In this document: positions 1-10,108 of the stretch, in pieces
Position numbering within the stretch: position 1 is the stretch's first letter
Layout: the number at the start of each line of letters is the position of its first letter
Origin: Phoronis ovalis
Taxonomy: Eukaryota; Phoronida; Phoronidae
Assembly: GCA_028565635.1 (NCBI GenBank)
Contig: JAOXYB010089274.1
Span: forward strand, 1 to 22,305
Direction: 5' to 3'
DNA: 22,305 nucleotides
Made by a program: the position numbers and the translations under genes
Notes under the pieces: generated by a model
Seen by the model: only the letters and a program-made list of their open reading frames with translations
Database searches by the model: none
Told to the model about the DNA's origin: nothing

Positions 1-12
1 TATATAGCATAC

Positions 13-158
13 CAGTCGCTTTTATCTTTATTTAGCCAAGCCTCATTATCTATAATCATTTTTTTGAAGAAATCGTCTTTTTCGAATAGCCACGACCATT
101 GGTTGTGCATTTCTTCTTCAAAAAGCCACGGCAATTGCCTGCACATAACAACGCCCAT
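13..158 (-). CDS. First coding exon of a second, off-window multi-LRAT paralogue (partial)
   Basis: Read on the minus strand, an ATG at 158-156 opens 48 codons plus two bases and ends at a GT donor (12-11, reading GTATGC). The peptide begins MGVVMCRQLPWLFEEEM and then contains WLFEKDDFF and NEAWLNKDKSD, so a WLFE motif occurs twice. A pyrimidine-rich acceptor (TTTTCAG, AG at 173-172) lies 13 bases before the ATG, so the exon may start at 171. The paralogous sequence at 20598-20460 keeps the same ATG with mostly synonymous differences up to a 7-bp gap. The exon ends in phase 2, the phase needed by the main LRAT exon of the right-hand gene. No known domain is recognised in the peptide, and the downstream exon is outside the window. 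The assignment is inference from homology of position and phase. Confidence 0.6.
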
Positions 159-353
159 TGTTTGGGCAGACCTGAAAACATGATACACTTTTTTGAAACA
201 AATTACTACTGTAATTATATTGTCTTTTGTGTTGTATATATTATAGGTATTAAGTACAAATTAATCTTATTTAGCTTTTAACTTATCTTATTTCAATCCA
301 AACAATATAGGCAAAACATTGTCACACTCATTAAGCAATAAATTCAAGCGGCG

Positions 354-535
354 TTTCAATTCGTCATTTATGCACATCATAAATCCATGAAAGGATGAGT
401 TCACAGGTGTCACTTTTTCTAACTCAAGAAATAATTAAAGATAATATTCAAATAAACATTCTCATCCACGTGTGTCAATTCAATATTTATGCACATCATA
501 AAAGCCTGAAATAACGAATTCACAAGCGAACAAAC
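354..535. repeat. Two diverged ~60-bp repeats
   Basis: Segments near 354-414 and 475-535 share TTTATGCACATCATAAA, followed by a similar run ending in TTCACA. They are about 120 bp apart. They lie in the part of the left block that has no counterpart in the right block, probably within a 5' intron. Confidence 0.6.
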
Positions 536-839
536 ATTTTTTCTCAATGAAAAAAGAGATAATTATAGGTCCACATTCACATCAGCAGTGTAATCCTAAT
601 TGTACTTGTTCCTGTGAATCGATTGCGAAGGCTTATTGTGGGCAATGGGGAATTATAAATTACAGTGATTTGCGATACCAGAACTTTCCTAAAAAGTGTC
701 ACATTCGATTATCACTCACTCTGATAAAAAGTGTTTTGTCTACTAAAACGTTAAAGATAACATACTAATTCCAGGGTGACGCGAGAGAATGGGATATATA
801 AAGACACATAGCTAAAGCAACAATTGATTTTCCTGTCCG

Positions 840-847
840 CTTATATA
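840..847 (-). promoter_or_regulatory. TATA box, left paralogue
   Basis: The minus strand reads TATATAAGCGGAC here, and the identical string is present in the right copy at 21093-21081. Transcription would start about 30 bp downstream, near 816, and run leftwards to the exon at 158. A GTATGT donor at 765-760 could close a roughly 50-nt untranslated first exon. TATA identity and start site are inferred from sequence and conservation only. Confidence 0.5.
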
Positions 848-1071
848 CAATGGTCCCAACAATTATTTCCGCATGATTGATTTTCATACCACACAAAATA
901 TGTGATTTGTTTATGAAGTATAGAATGTGTTATAACTCGTCTTACTCAAGTATTTACATGTCAAAATTTGATATATAGCTTGTATTTCTTAAGGTATTTG
1001 TTATTTATATTTGTTTATGGTAAGCTTAAAGCAAATTCAGTCAAAAAGCGTGTTTTGAATTGTTACAAATC

Positions 1072-1096
1072 TCGAGAATGTCACAACGTTTCTCGA
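1072..1096. promoter_or_regulatory. Conserved upstream palindrome (TCGAGAA ... TTCTCGA), left copy
   Basis: TCGAGAA at 1072-1078 and TTCTCGA at 1090-1096 form an inverted repeat with an 11-bp spacer. The right arm contains TTCTCGAA, a TTCnnGAA heat-shock-element core. Both arms are unchanged in the paralogous copy at 21299-21323. The palindrome sits about 240 bp upstream of the TATA box. Confidence 0.4.
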
Positions 1097-1645
1097 AATA
1101 TAAGGGAAGGAACTAGCTCCACGTCACGCGCATACCACAAATGAAATCGAGTCACAAGCTTACGCACAATTATTGTAAAAAGTGCATCTCTCTTGGGCAT
1201 TCATCAACTATTTCGTAAAGGTTTGAAAAAGATTCCGCCAGACGTAGGATTTTTCTACATCTATGTGCTTTGTGTAATTTTAAACCATAATGATGGAATG
1301 TTTAGATGAAATTATGTCAATAATCGTAAACGGGTAGAGAATGAAAATGGGGACAAAGCACTACACTGTTAAGGTACATCAACCCCCGGGCATCCACCAT
1401 TCAAATGTGTCATTTGATATCCACCTAGACTTTAACATCATTGAGTATCCTTTGTGAATGACTAACATTAGTAGTTTACGATGTATAGAAAAAATAATGG
1501 AAGCTTTATTTGGGGAATATTTCTAAGCGCTTATGAAAAATCGAAAAAGTTTATATCAAAGATTGCTTGAATTTCAGGAAGCTATCACTTTGAATGAATA
1601 CGAGATCTGCTCCCTTGACTCAGACATACTTGTAACCAATGTATA

Positions 1646-3728
1646 TCATCATGCGAATCCACAATAATTTGCCCTTCTCTGATACTACTTTTTTACAGTA
1701 AGGGTTGGCAACTCGATGGACTATGATGCTTTTGGACATTTATCGTGCAACTATTATTAAATTAAAATATCCCATTGTGCCTTTAATTTAGATATCTAGC
1801 GATATCTTGTTGTTTTAGTTCTTGTACCGTACCACAATTATGCAGAGACAAAACGAATCTAATAATATTTGACATAGTTATACCTAATGTTTTATTACAT
1901 ACATATAACACATAATAAATTGGACAAATATGGGATGCCTATACAAATAAATTACAAAATAAAAAGATACTTACTGAATCACATGTAACATTATATTAGA
2001 CAATTATTACCACAGACAGTGCAACTTCGGAGACCTGGAAAATGGATCAAAGTTATCGCTATTTATTCTTTAGCAAAGACGACCATTTAGTTGTACGTAA
2101 CTTTTTGTGTAAAATGACTATAATGTCTGTGTGTGTTCCCTCTTTTCTAAAGAAAATACTATATTTACTTGGATAAAAACCTATTGTTGTTATATGTCGC
2201 GTGATTTTCTGTGTAAGCTATCAATCAGTAGAGTTGTATTTGCTGTCCCATAATAAATAAGTATATTTTTGTGTAATGGCTCCACGTGATATTGTGTTCG
2301 GTTGGATATGTCACGTGTTCGGTCAGTGTATCTATGCAGGGTGGAATAAATCATAAAGCCTTGTAAAGGTGTTTACATTAGCTGTGTCTTCTTACTAAAA
2401 TTATTTTATTTCTATGTACATTTCTACTGTTGTGCAAAAACCAATAAGTAATACCCAGAATAACTGTTCTATTATCTAGTTCTATTATGAATAGTATTAA
2501 AAGTAATTAAAGACGTTTGCTAGAATGATATGACGGAATGTTCCCTATTTTCCATAAGTTAAGTATGCTTACACTCATTGTGTAGGTTCCGGTAACTTGC
2601 TCAAAAATCCGATATTTTGAATACTTACACAGACATGTTTGGACAACTTTATAAGCATGATTTTCCAAAAAGGCATGTAATATATATAACATTTTGTTAT
2701 TACAAGAACATTTATGTAGTTCTGTTATAAGGTGAGAAAACATACATCGGTAAAAAGGAATTCAGTTATATGTTAGTAAAGCAACTATAAGCGAGAAATT
2801 AAGCTTGGTTGAGACTCTTGCTCTCTTGTCATTTCACTTGTCTCAACGCAATGGTTGCAATCATTCTCTTATTCACAGATATAATATACATAGATTAATA
2901 CGACTGGTATTGTTATTAGCTACCTATTATTTTGTAATACTGAACATTTTATTATTGAATGTTAATGAAAGCATGTTATCAAAATTTACCTGTAGTTTTT
3001 CCAAAGGATGTAATATGAGAATGGTTTATACAAAAGACTAGTTTCAGAGTGTTTTTTGTGTACAAATTTGATACTGTCGCATTGTATGTGTATGATAAAT
3101 AGTGATAAATGCTTGGTGCGTAGCAGAATTCCAGTTACACATTGTGAGTGTACCTTTACATTCTGTTTTTGTAGTGTAACAAAGATATCTGCATCTCTCT
3201 TATATGTTGACATTATAAAGCTAAGGCATTCAAACAGGTTGACATTTTATACCATGCCTTTCATACTATACAAGTTCACACAGTAGGAACTGTATAATGC
3301 CTTCTTCTGTCTCTGTAGTGTATGATATACCCCGCACACTGTATTTGTTAACAATCTGTCATTTTATTACATGATATTTTTTTAATTCATAGCGTCAAGA
3401 TGGCAGACCATAACAAAACACAAAGTGGCATGTGTGTGTATAAAAAATACTTACAATCTTCACAAAATTACACATATAGGGCAATAGTGAAATGTTATCT
3501 CATCTGAAATTTAATTTTTGAATCTATGTTTCTAAGAAAGTGTCTCTCTGTTCTAAGCAAGAAAACTCTTGTTTAATTTGCATTTCATTGTGTCTATATT
3601 GTGGAATATAAAGTCCATGTTATATAACTTATGTTTAACCTGCTAATCGTGCCTTTCTTCTTGCTGCCTGGATGATCTGATCTATGGTATTAATGATCAC
3701 TAGTCGATACGCGTAAAATTATGGGCAA
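1646..3728. other. Gene-free AT-rich DNA
   Basis: No recognisable coding region, RNA gene or transposon end was found. The small open frames here (at most 78 codons, overlapping on both strands, with low-complexity Phe/Leu/Tyr-rich translations) look like chance. Two CACGTG-containing sites occur near 2284-2320, and an AATAAA occurs near 2345; neither is tied to a gene. The duplication with 20448-22185 stops at about 1645. Confidence 0.5.
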
Positions 3729-4204
3729 TAATGAGGCTTACATAAAATTTGAACAGCTATCTTACTGAATCCGGGTACTGAATTATCAGGAGTTAAAGAT
3801 TGAAAAGGGACAAATAAGATATGCAGAAAATATGGTGCTTACTTTTAAATACTGTTTACTGAGTGATACAGTTAACTTGCCTCCGGCCTTAATAACAGTC
3901 ATTTGACACAAAACAAACATACAAAACAAAATAAATGACCGTATTAACAATTTGTTCTTTCCCCAGCACATTATGAATATGTTGAGACAATTATCTATTG
4001 TTCAAAAAAATTATCATTATCGAGAAATATTTCTTGACTCTTAAATCATTGAATTTGTGACACTACATAAAAATGTATTGTTTTGCTTGTTGTAATTACT
4101 ATAACAATACAGAAATATTCAAACTGAAATTTAAAAGAATACTAATCCAAATATTGATACTAAGCTAAATAATCATGCTCTAATATAACCAAATGTAGAA
4201 AACT

Positions 4205-4490
4205 TCATTGCACAATATTTTCCATTGTGTGCAATGTCTCTGTCTCCAAGTTTCCCATGAGTTGATGTCTGATCAAGTTTATTAATAAAACAGTGTGCCC
4301 TCGAAAATACGACATAGAGTTGCACATAGAAAAGATGGGTGATTGTAAATAAAGTCCCAGTTTATCAACTTTTGTCCTTGTGATTTGCTCATAGTCATGC
4401 AACATCCAAGTATGTCTTTTAGCAGGACTTTAGTAGTATTTAGCGACCCAGACAAAGTAAACACATCATGTCTGTAAACAATGAATATAT
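4205..4490 (-). pseudogene. Helitron-type PIF1-like helicase C-terminus, broken (copy 1)
   Basis: The minus strand encodes a fragment of a superfamily 1B helicase of the kind carried by Helitron transposons, which would unwind DNA during rolling-circle transposition. One frame has MTMSKSQGQ, matching the conserved TxNKSQGQ motif. An overlapping frame continues with LGLYLQSPIFS, the usual following segment. The QLYVAxSRA motif VI is not readable in a single frame. The split of adjacent motifs between two frames shows a frameshift. No N-terminal helicase motifs or Rep domain are present, so this is a short dead fragment. Identification rests on these motifs, which I regard as diagnostic; the exact Helitron family is not resolved. 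Confidence 0.65.
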
Positions 4491-5078
4491 TAGGATGAGT
4501 ATATTTTTAGAAATAGGAAATCCACAATGATTAAAATGCCTTTTCCTGTAATCCAGGCAATAATTTTGTATTGGTTAATGTGCATTACTGCGATTGATAT
4601 ATGTTTTACTAAAGTAATATGTAAATTAACTGTATTTGTTTGTACATTTTTTTTTCCAGTTTTTATCCAATACACTCGATACCCTTTTCCTAATAACGCA
4701 TTCCAAACCACATATGAAGCCAAATTGGTAACGTAATAGAGTATACAAAGATCAAACGATTTATTTATTGGTGGGGTGTAAGATAAATGTGTATTGACAA
4801 GGACGAGCGATGCTAGAGTTGCCAAGTTTAGTAGTAAACCTTGATTAAAAACAACAACAAAAAAACTAAATGTTTAAAAAAAAGTCAGATTTCCTGTAAA
4901 TGTCAACACACGACCAGCTCGAATATGTATGTCCCGAAAATATATTTATTATGCATTGCTGTGCACATTCCATGCATTCAAATGATACATCGGTCGGCTT
5001 CATAACCAACTTAGAAAAGTTATGAAACGTTTCATTTAGTTTAAAATGTGTCCTTAGTCTTGTGTAATATATAGCTAC

Positions 5079-5498
5079 TCAGGCCCGTCAGACACTTTTT
5101 CAAAACGGGGGGGGGGGCGTTTGTGGTATTTTTAGAATTACCGATTTCTCAAAAATGTCAGTTCAGTAATCAATAAAAGGATGCTGAAACGTCTGTGTGC
5201 TCCCAGAAAAAATTGACAAGCAAAAAAAAAATTCATTTCCATTCCTATTGTAACAATACGCCCAGAATAAGTGTGCTAACGTTTTAAAAAACAATTTCTT
5301 TCTGTACTATAGGTGTGCGTGTTTTCCTCTCGATTCAAAAGGGGGATGCGTTACTGTTTCAAAAGGGGGTGTGTTAACATTACATTAATGGTCCACCTAT
5401 TTAAAAAGGGGGGGTGGTGTTATCATTAAATATGTTCCTCCCATTTCAAAAGGTGGGTGCGTTCGCGTTCGCACCCCCTCCCCATCTGGCGGGCCTGA
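5079..5498. mobile_element. Non-autonomous inverted-repeat element (MITE-like), 420 bp
   Basis: The termini are TCAGGCCCGTCAGA (5079-5092) and TCTGGCGGGCCTGA (5485-5498), inverted repeats with one mismatch. CTAC lies directly outside both ends (5075-5078 and 5499-5502) and may be a 4-bp target duplication. Inside are repeated modules of the form TTTCAAAAGGGGG(G)TGCGTT, giving strongly G-rich runs on the plus strand. No transposase is encoded. The right terminus recurs in unit 2 at 7089-7102, where the left terminus has been deleted. The superfamily is not determined. Confidence 0.65.
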
Positions 5499-5600
5499 CT
5501 ACTATGGGTTGGATGACCATGCTCCAACAAACATGGCGGATACCATTAGAGACAATCTTTACCAGAAAGCTACTTGCAGCCCTGGATACACTATCCGCAA

Positions 5601-7201
5601 AAATGAGGCCTACATAAAATTTGAACAGCTATCTTACTGAATTATCAGGAGTTAAAGATTGAAAAGGGACAAATAAGATATGTAGAAAATACTTGTTTAC
5701 TTTTGGTGTTTATTGAGTGATACAGTTAACATGCCTCCGGCCTTAATAACAGTCATTTAACACAATACAAACAACATCACAAACTAAATGACCGTACTAA
5801 CAATTCTTTTCTCCTTTCCCAGAACATTATGAACATTTCGAGACATTTCCTCACTTCCTATTTGAGGCAAAAAAGTTATAATTGTTGGGAATGTTTTCCA
5901 AAATATTTCTTGACTCTTAAATCATTGAATTTGTGACACTACATAAAATATATATTGTTTTGCTTTTTGTAATTACTATAGCAATACAGATATATTCAAA
6001 CTAAAATTTAAAAGAATACAAATCCAAAAATTGATAATAAGCTAAATAATCATGTCTAGTATAACCAAATGTAGAAAACTTCATTGCACAATATTTTCCG
6101 TTGTGTGGAATGTCTCCGTCTCCAAATTTCCCAAGAGTTGATGTCTGATCAAGTTTATTAATAAAACAGTGTGCCCTCGAAAATGCGACATAGAGTTGCA
6201 CATAGGAAAGATGAGTGATGGCAAATAAAGTCCCACTTATCAAATTTTGTCCTTGTGATTTGTTGATAGTCATATAACATCCAAGTCTGTCTTTTAGCAG
6301 GACTTTAATAGTATTTAGCAACCCAGACAAAGTAAACACATCATGTCTGTAAACAATGAATATATTAGGATGAGTTTATTTTTAGAAATAGGGAATCCGT
6401 AATGATTAAAATGCCTTTTCCTGTAATGCAGGCAACGATTTTGTATTGGTTAATGTACATTACTGCGATTAATATATGTTTTACTAAAGTAATATGTAAA
6501 TTAACTGTATTTGTCTGTACATTTATTTTTCAGTTTTTATCAAATTCACTCGATACCCCTTTCCTAATAACCCATTCCAAACCACCCATGAAGCCAAATT
6601 GGTAACGTAATAGAGTATACAAAGATCAAAGGATTTATTCATTGATTTAAGATAAATGTGTATTCACAAAGACGAGCAATGCTACAGTTGCCAAGTTTAG
6701 TAGTAAACCTTGATTAAAAACAACAACAAAAAAATATTTAAAAACAATAATGTCCATTCCTATTGTAACATTACGCCCAGAATACGTGTGCTAACGTTTA
6801 AAAAAATAATTTCTTTCTGTTCCAAAGGGGGGTGTGCAGGTGCGCGTGTTTTCCTCTCGATTTAAAAGGGGGTGCGTTACTTTTTCAAAAGGGGGATGCG
6901 TTATTGTTTCAAAAGGGGGGGGGGGTGCGTTAACATTACATTAATGGTCCACCTATTTAAAAAGGGAGGGTGTGTTATCATTAAATATGTTCCTCCCATT
7001 TCAAAAGGGAGGGTGTGTTATCATTAAATATGTTCCTCCCATTTCAAAAGGGGGTGCGTTCGCACCCAGCGCAACCCCCCCCCCCCCATCTGACGGGCCT
7101 GATACTATGGGTTGGAAGACCATGCTCCAACAAACATGGCGGATACCATTAGAGACAATCTTTACCAAACAGCTACATGCAGCCCTGGATACACTATCCG
7201 C
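5601..7201. repeat. Tandem duplication, unit 2 (Helitron-derived)
   Basis: This is the second copy of the 3729-5600 unit. It is shorter because the stretch holding the left end of the inverted-repeat element is missing. It has extra G-rich modules, including a ~46-bp direct duplication at about 6963-7053, and longer homopolymers (11 G near 6915, 14 C near 7075). Unique sequence begins after CTATCCGC at 7201. Confidence 0.85.
6001..6375 (-). pseudogene. Helitron-type PIF1-like helicase C-terminus, broken (copy 2)
   Basis: One minus-strand frame stays open through this fragment and carries YMTINKSQGQ followed by VQLYVAFSRAHCF. These match the paired C-terminal motifs of Helitron PIF1-like helicases (TINKSQGQ, then QLYVAxSR). 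The linking segment reads SGTLFAITHLS rather than the expected LGLYLxxPxFS, which is found in the other frame of copy 1, so two compensating shifts are likely. There is no upstream helicase domain and no Rep domain. It is a dead fragment that is better preserved than copy 1 at motif VI. Confidence 0.7.
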
Positions 7202-7835
7202 CGTAAGGTGTCGACATCCAACGGCCTGGTGAGGCACTAATGACTACATAACATTACACATAGAGAATAATACAACATAATATATTATAATGCATCTAGT
7301 TTTAGTCGCTACAGCAATCATTTATTGAGAATCTGATATTCGCATTGTCAGTAAAAATTGCAGCCACTCTTATCTAAATCAGAGGATGAGATAGGTTAAG
7401 AGTACTTTAATATTGTATACTCCGGAGTTATTGATATATAAGTATCGAAACCGAAACCGAAACTTTGAGGACGGGATATAGTACGTCTTTCCGTATGCAT
7501 ACTGAATAACTGATATGCATGAACATAAACACATTCAAAAGTGTCACATTACTTTACAAGCTGGCTAAGAGGCAACAGTAATAGCTAAAGACCATAAAAG
7601 TTTAACACGACATAATACATTTTTACAGACATATGTAATTTCAATAAGAAGTGGATGTTATGGTTGAGGGATCAAGTGTTTTCATATCAAAACGCAGTGT
7701 ACTTTATATAGTCGATTGGATATCTATTTCTTATTGCAGGTCTAGGGACAGACAGTATGTATATTTTATTATCGCCTTTTTCTTTCACATACGTTAAAAC
7801 ATAAATTAATGCATAATAATTCAGTGTTCAGGTTA
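7202..7835. other. Intergenic stretch between Helitron units and LINE remnant
   Basis: No open frame of interest or RNA gene was seen. The only notable feature is the triple GAAACC-type motif at 7447-7464, listed separately. Confidence 0.5.
7447..7464 (+). promoter_or_regulatory. Perfect triple IRF/ISRE-type motif
   Basis: The sequence GAAACCGAAACCGAAACT fits the GAAANNGAAANNGAAA consensus bound by interferon regulatory factors. It lies about 2.6 kb beyond the 3' end of the first IFI27-like gene, so it is not in a proximal promoter. Whether it is a distal element or a chance short repeat cannot be told from sequence. Confidence 0.35.
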
Positions 7836-8665
7836 TGATATCATGTTCTGTGTCACTGTCACTGCTAACAAGACTGCAGAGGTACGTGAAATTATCCGTA
7901 TTCTTTACATCTGCTCCGTTGATAGTGATGGGAGTCTGTAATGTCGTGTTCATTCTCATGGTCTGCGTCTTCTTGATGTTGACATCGAGTCAAGCCTTCT
8001 TGGCATGAACACATTCTGTTTGAGTTTCCCTGCATGTGGCTTAGATGTGAGGACAACACTGCTAAATAATCCGCATGATCGAGATATTCTAGTGTAGAGA
8101 TGAATGTCAGCTCTATCCCTGTGCGTTTGTCGGCGGTTGTCCCACACATTACTCAGTCTATAAGACTCCGTGACTATAAGAAACAGGATGGGCGCCAGTA
8201 AGCACCCCTGCTGTACAACAGAGTTGACTGAGACAGTCGGTGACAATGCTGTCCAGGATAACACCAAATTCGAAGTTGTCATCAAGAAGGCGGATTATCT
8301 GGGTTATCTTAGGGGGAATATCACAGGAGAGCAACATCTTCCAAAGACTGCCGCGATGAACACTGGCGCAGGCCTTCTTGAAGTCAATAAACTTCATGTA
8401 CAGGGGTACATTCCATTCGACGCACTGCATGCTCAAGGATGTTCCGTAGAGTGAATATTAGATCGATGCATCCTCGCCCCCTCCTGAAGCCTGCCTGCTC
8501 ATTCCGTAGCTTACCATCAACCTCCTTGTCAAAACCATTGAGAAGAATTCGACAGAAGATCTTGCTTGGTATGAACAGAAGAATGATCTCACGCCAATTA
8601 TCTCAGTCTGCCGAGTCGCCTTTCTTGATAAGCTTCACAATCAGACCTCTGGGCCAATCTTGAAC
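7836..8665 (-). pseudogene. Non-LTR retrotransposon (LINE) reverse transcriptase, dead 5'/3'-truncated copy
   Basis: On the minus strand, several frames together give the familiar order of a LINE reverse transcriptase. First come NEQAGFRRGRGCIDLIFTLRN and the motif A region FIDFKKACASVHRGSLWK, then SVVQQGCLLAPILFL, then LEYLDHADYLAVL. The last part is INGADVKNTDNFTYLCSL. At least three frameshifts and an in-frame stop (after KKGDSAD) separate these pieces. Motif C, normally FADD, reads HADY, and the second Asp of motif A has been lost, so the catalytic site is gone. No endonuclease domain or 3' tail was found. The family resembles the endonuclease/RT LINEs common in invertebrates; the clade is not resolved. 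Confidence 0.9.
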
Positions 8666-10024
8666 TTTTTCAAATACATATATTAACCATTTTATATTTC
8701 ACAAGTTAATATAAAGTCAGTTTCGAAGGGTTTTAGTGTGAAATTGTATACAAATATCAATAAACCATATTTCTTTCAATTTTTCAATCACGTTATACAA
8801 ACACGGAAAAAATGGGAAATAATTAAAGTCAAATATATTCACAACATTATTTTCGCAGTGTATCATTCGCAAATTATGAAATTTTAAATATTGCTAGGTA
8901 TTATATCATTAATCTGAGAAAAAATGTTTCCATTAAAAGTGGAAAGTGGGATATACCTTATTACTAAACAAAGATGTAAAACTACTAATACAAACGTGCA
9001 CGTGCGCTTCAGTCAGACCCTCTCAATACCGAGGTCCATTAGTTATACACAAAACTTGTTTTGACTTTAGAAAAGGTTTAACCGGTGACAATTTAACAAA
9101 ATACCAAGATATTAATAAGTAGTTGTTTATGTATTGATATGTTCACAAAAAATAGGGTATTTCTTAGGTCAGAGAACATCGGATTTTTTTTTGATTTGGC
9201 TCAGCATGCTATCTCTTACGATGGGTTTTGTGAATGAATTGGCTGAGCGCACCCAGTCATTGTTCATTCACAGAATGCGACATGCTGGGATCGTTTGGGT
9301 ATGAGACTGGTGGCTCCACCAAACGCATGCAAATAGCATATTGTTTTAAATTAATCAGGAAGATTTACTTCGTAACAAGAAAAGATAAACTCATAATATG
9401 TTGATTTATATTAATTAAAAATTAAAGAAATACGCGTATTGATGGAGTAGACCCTGCACGAATGTTAGATAAGTAATTTACATGTAGCTCTAACTTCACA
9501 TTGTTTGATCTGGAACTGATAAAACTAGAAGGTTTGGAAACGCGGCAAGTTTCTGTGAAATCAACTTGCCTCGGATACGTTAATCCGATAATTGCCAGTA
9601 GCCTGTCAAAGTGGACTAGAGTATATTTTTATGTGCTTTGTTTAAGTAAAACACCCAGCGTAATAGTTGTGAAACTTGCATAGTTACGTTGTGTAACATG
9701 CGATGACTTTGATGTAAGTTGAATTTTTTATTCAGGGTCAGTAGTTTTTAAGATTCTTTTATCACAATTAGGTGAAATTCTTTAAGAGTAATTTTGATCA
9801 GAAAATGTCACTGTTTGTGTAAATCTCATAATTTTGTTTACACCGTATGTGTGAGAACAAATTCTAAGCCGACTGCCCCAATCCGAAGTTAGGAATTAGG
9901 GCCTAGCAATAAGGTTACGTAATAGTCTAAGACAGTAGCCAATCCCTCTAGTTTTATTAGCCCAGGTTCGGTAAGCAGTGTTTGGTCCAAATAACTCAAA
10001 GTTCTCGTTCTTTCATCAATTGTC
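8666..10024. other. Gene-free intergenic DNA
   Basis: Nothing codes convincingly here. A nested inverted repeat is visible at 9202-9287: CAGCATG and TGTGAATGAA on the left arm, TTCATTCACA and CATGCTG on the right. It may be transposon debris or a hairpin. The 60-codon open frame at 9501 has no recognisable features. Confidence 0.45.
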
Positions 10025-10108
10025 CGTTGCTCTATAGTTACTAGTCAGCTTCAACATTTATAACAGGATTTGCGTATTCCTATATAGTGTTCTTCCTCTC
10101 TGAAGTAA

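Larger units (their letters stand above)
1..1645 (-). repeat. Left copy of a segmental duplication: 5' region of a multi-LRAT gene
   Basis: This block matches 20448-22185 base for base over long stretches. Positions 1-200 pair with about 20448-20645, and 768-1645 pair with about 21005-22185. The middle (about 200-760 against 20645-21005) does not align. The matching parts coincide with a TATA-containing promoter block and a coding exon, while the diverged middle sits where a 5' intron would lie. That is the pattern expected of two paralogous genes sharing promoter and exon. The right copy lies directly upstream of the complete multi-LRAT gene, so the body of a second such gene should lie just beyond position 1. 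Confidence 0.85.
3729..5600. repeat. Tandem duplication, unit 1 (Helitron-derived)
   Basis: Unit 1 starts at ATGAGGCTTACATAAAATTT (3731) and ends near CTATCCGC (5598). Unit 2 starts at the same ATGAGGC motif (5603) and ends at the same motif at 7201. The internal order is the same in both: helicase remnant, then poly-A stretch, then G-rich inverted-repeat element, then a ~110-bp tail beginning near ATGGGTTGGA. Unit 1 keeps about 365 bp (roughly 4870-5235) that unit 2 lacks. Confidence 0.85.

Noticed and set aside
547-768. 73-codon plus-strand frame with Cys-rich start
   Set aside because: It lies in the diverged part of the left duplication copy, with no counterpart on the right, no domain pattern and a compositionally random second half.
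7001-7237. Overlapping 78- and 86-codon frames on both strands at the G/C-run element
   Set aside because: They run through homopolymer-rich transposon sequence duplicated from unit 1, and the Pro/Gly runs are artefacts of C and G tracts.
9202-9287. Nested inverted repeat considered as a tRNA or structured RNA gene
   Set aside because: No tRNA boxes, anticodon arm or terminator could be matched. The arms are short and interrupted, so it is more likely transposon debris.
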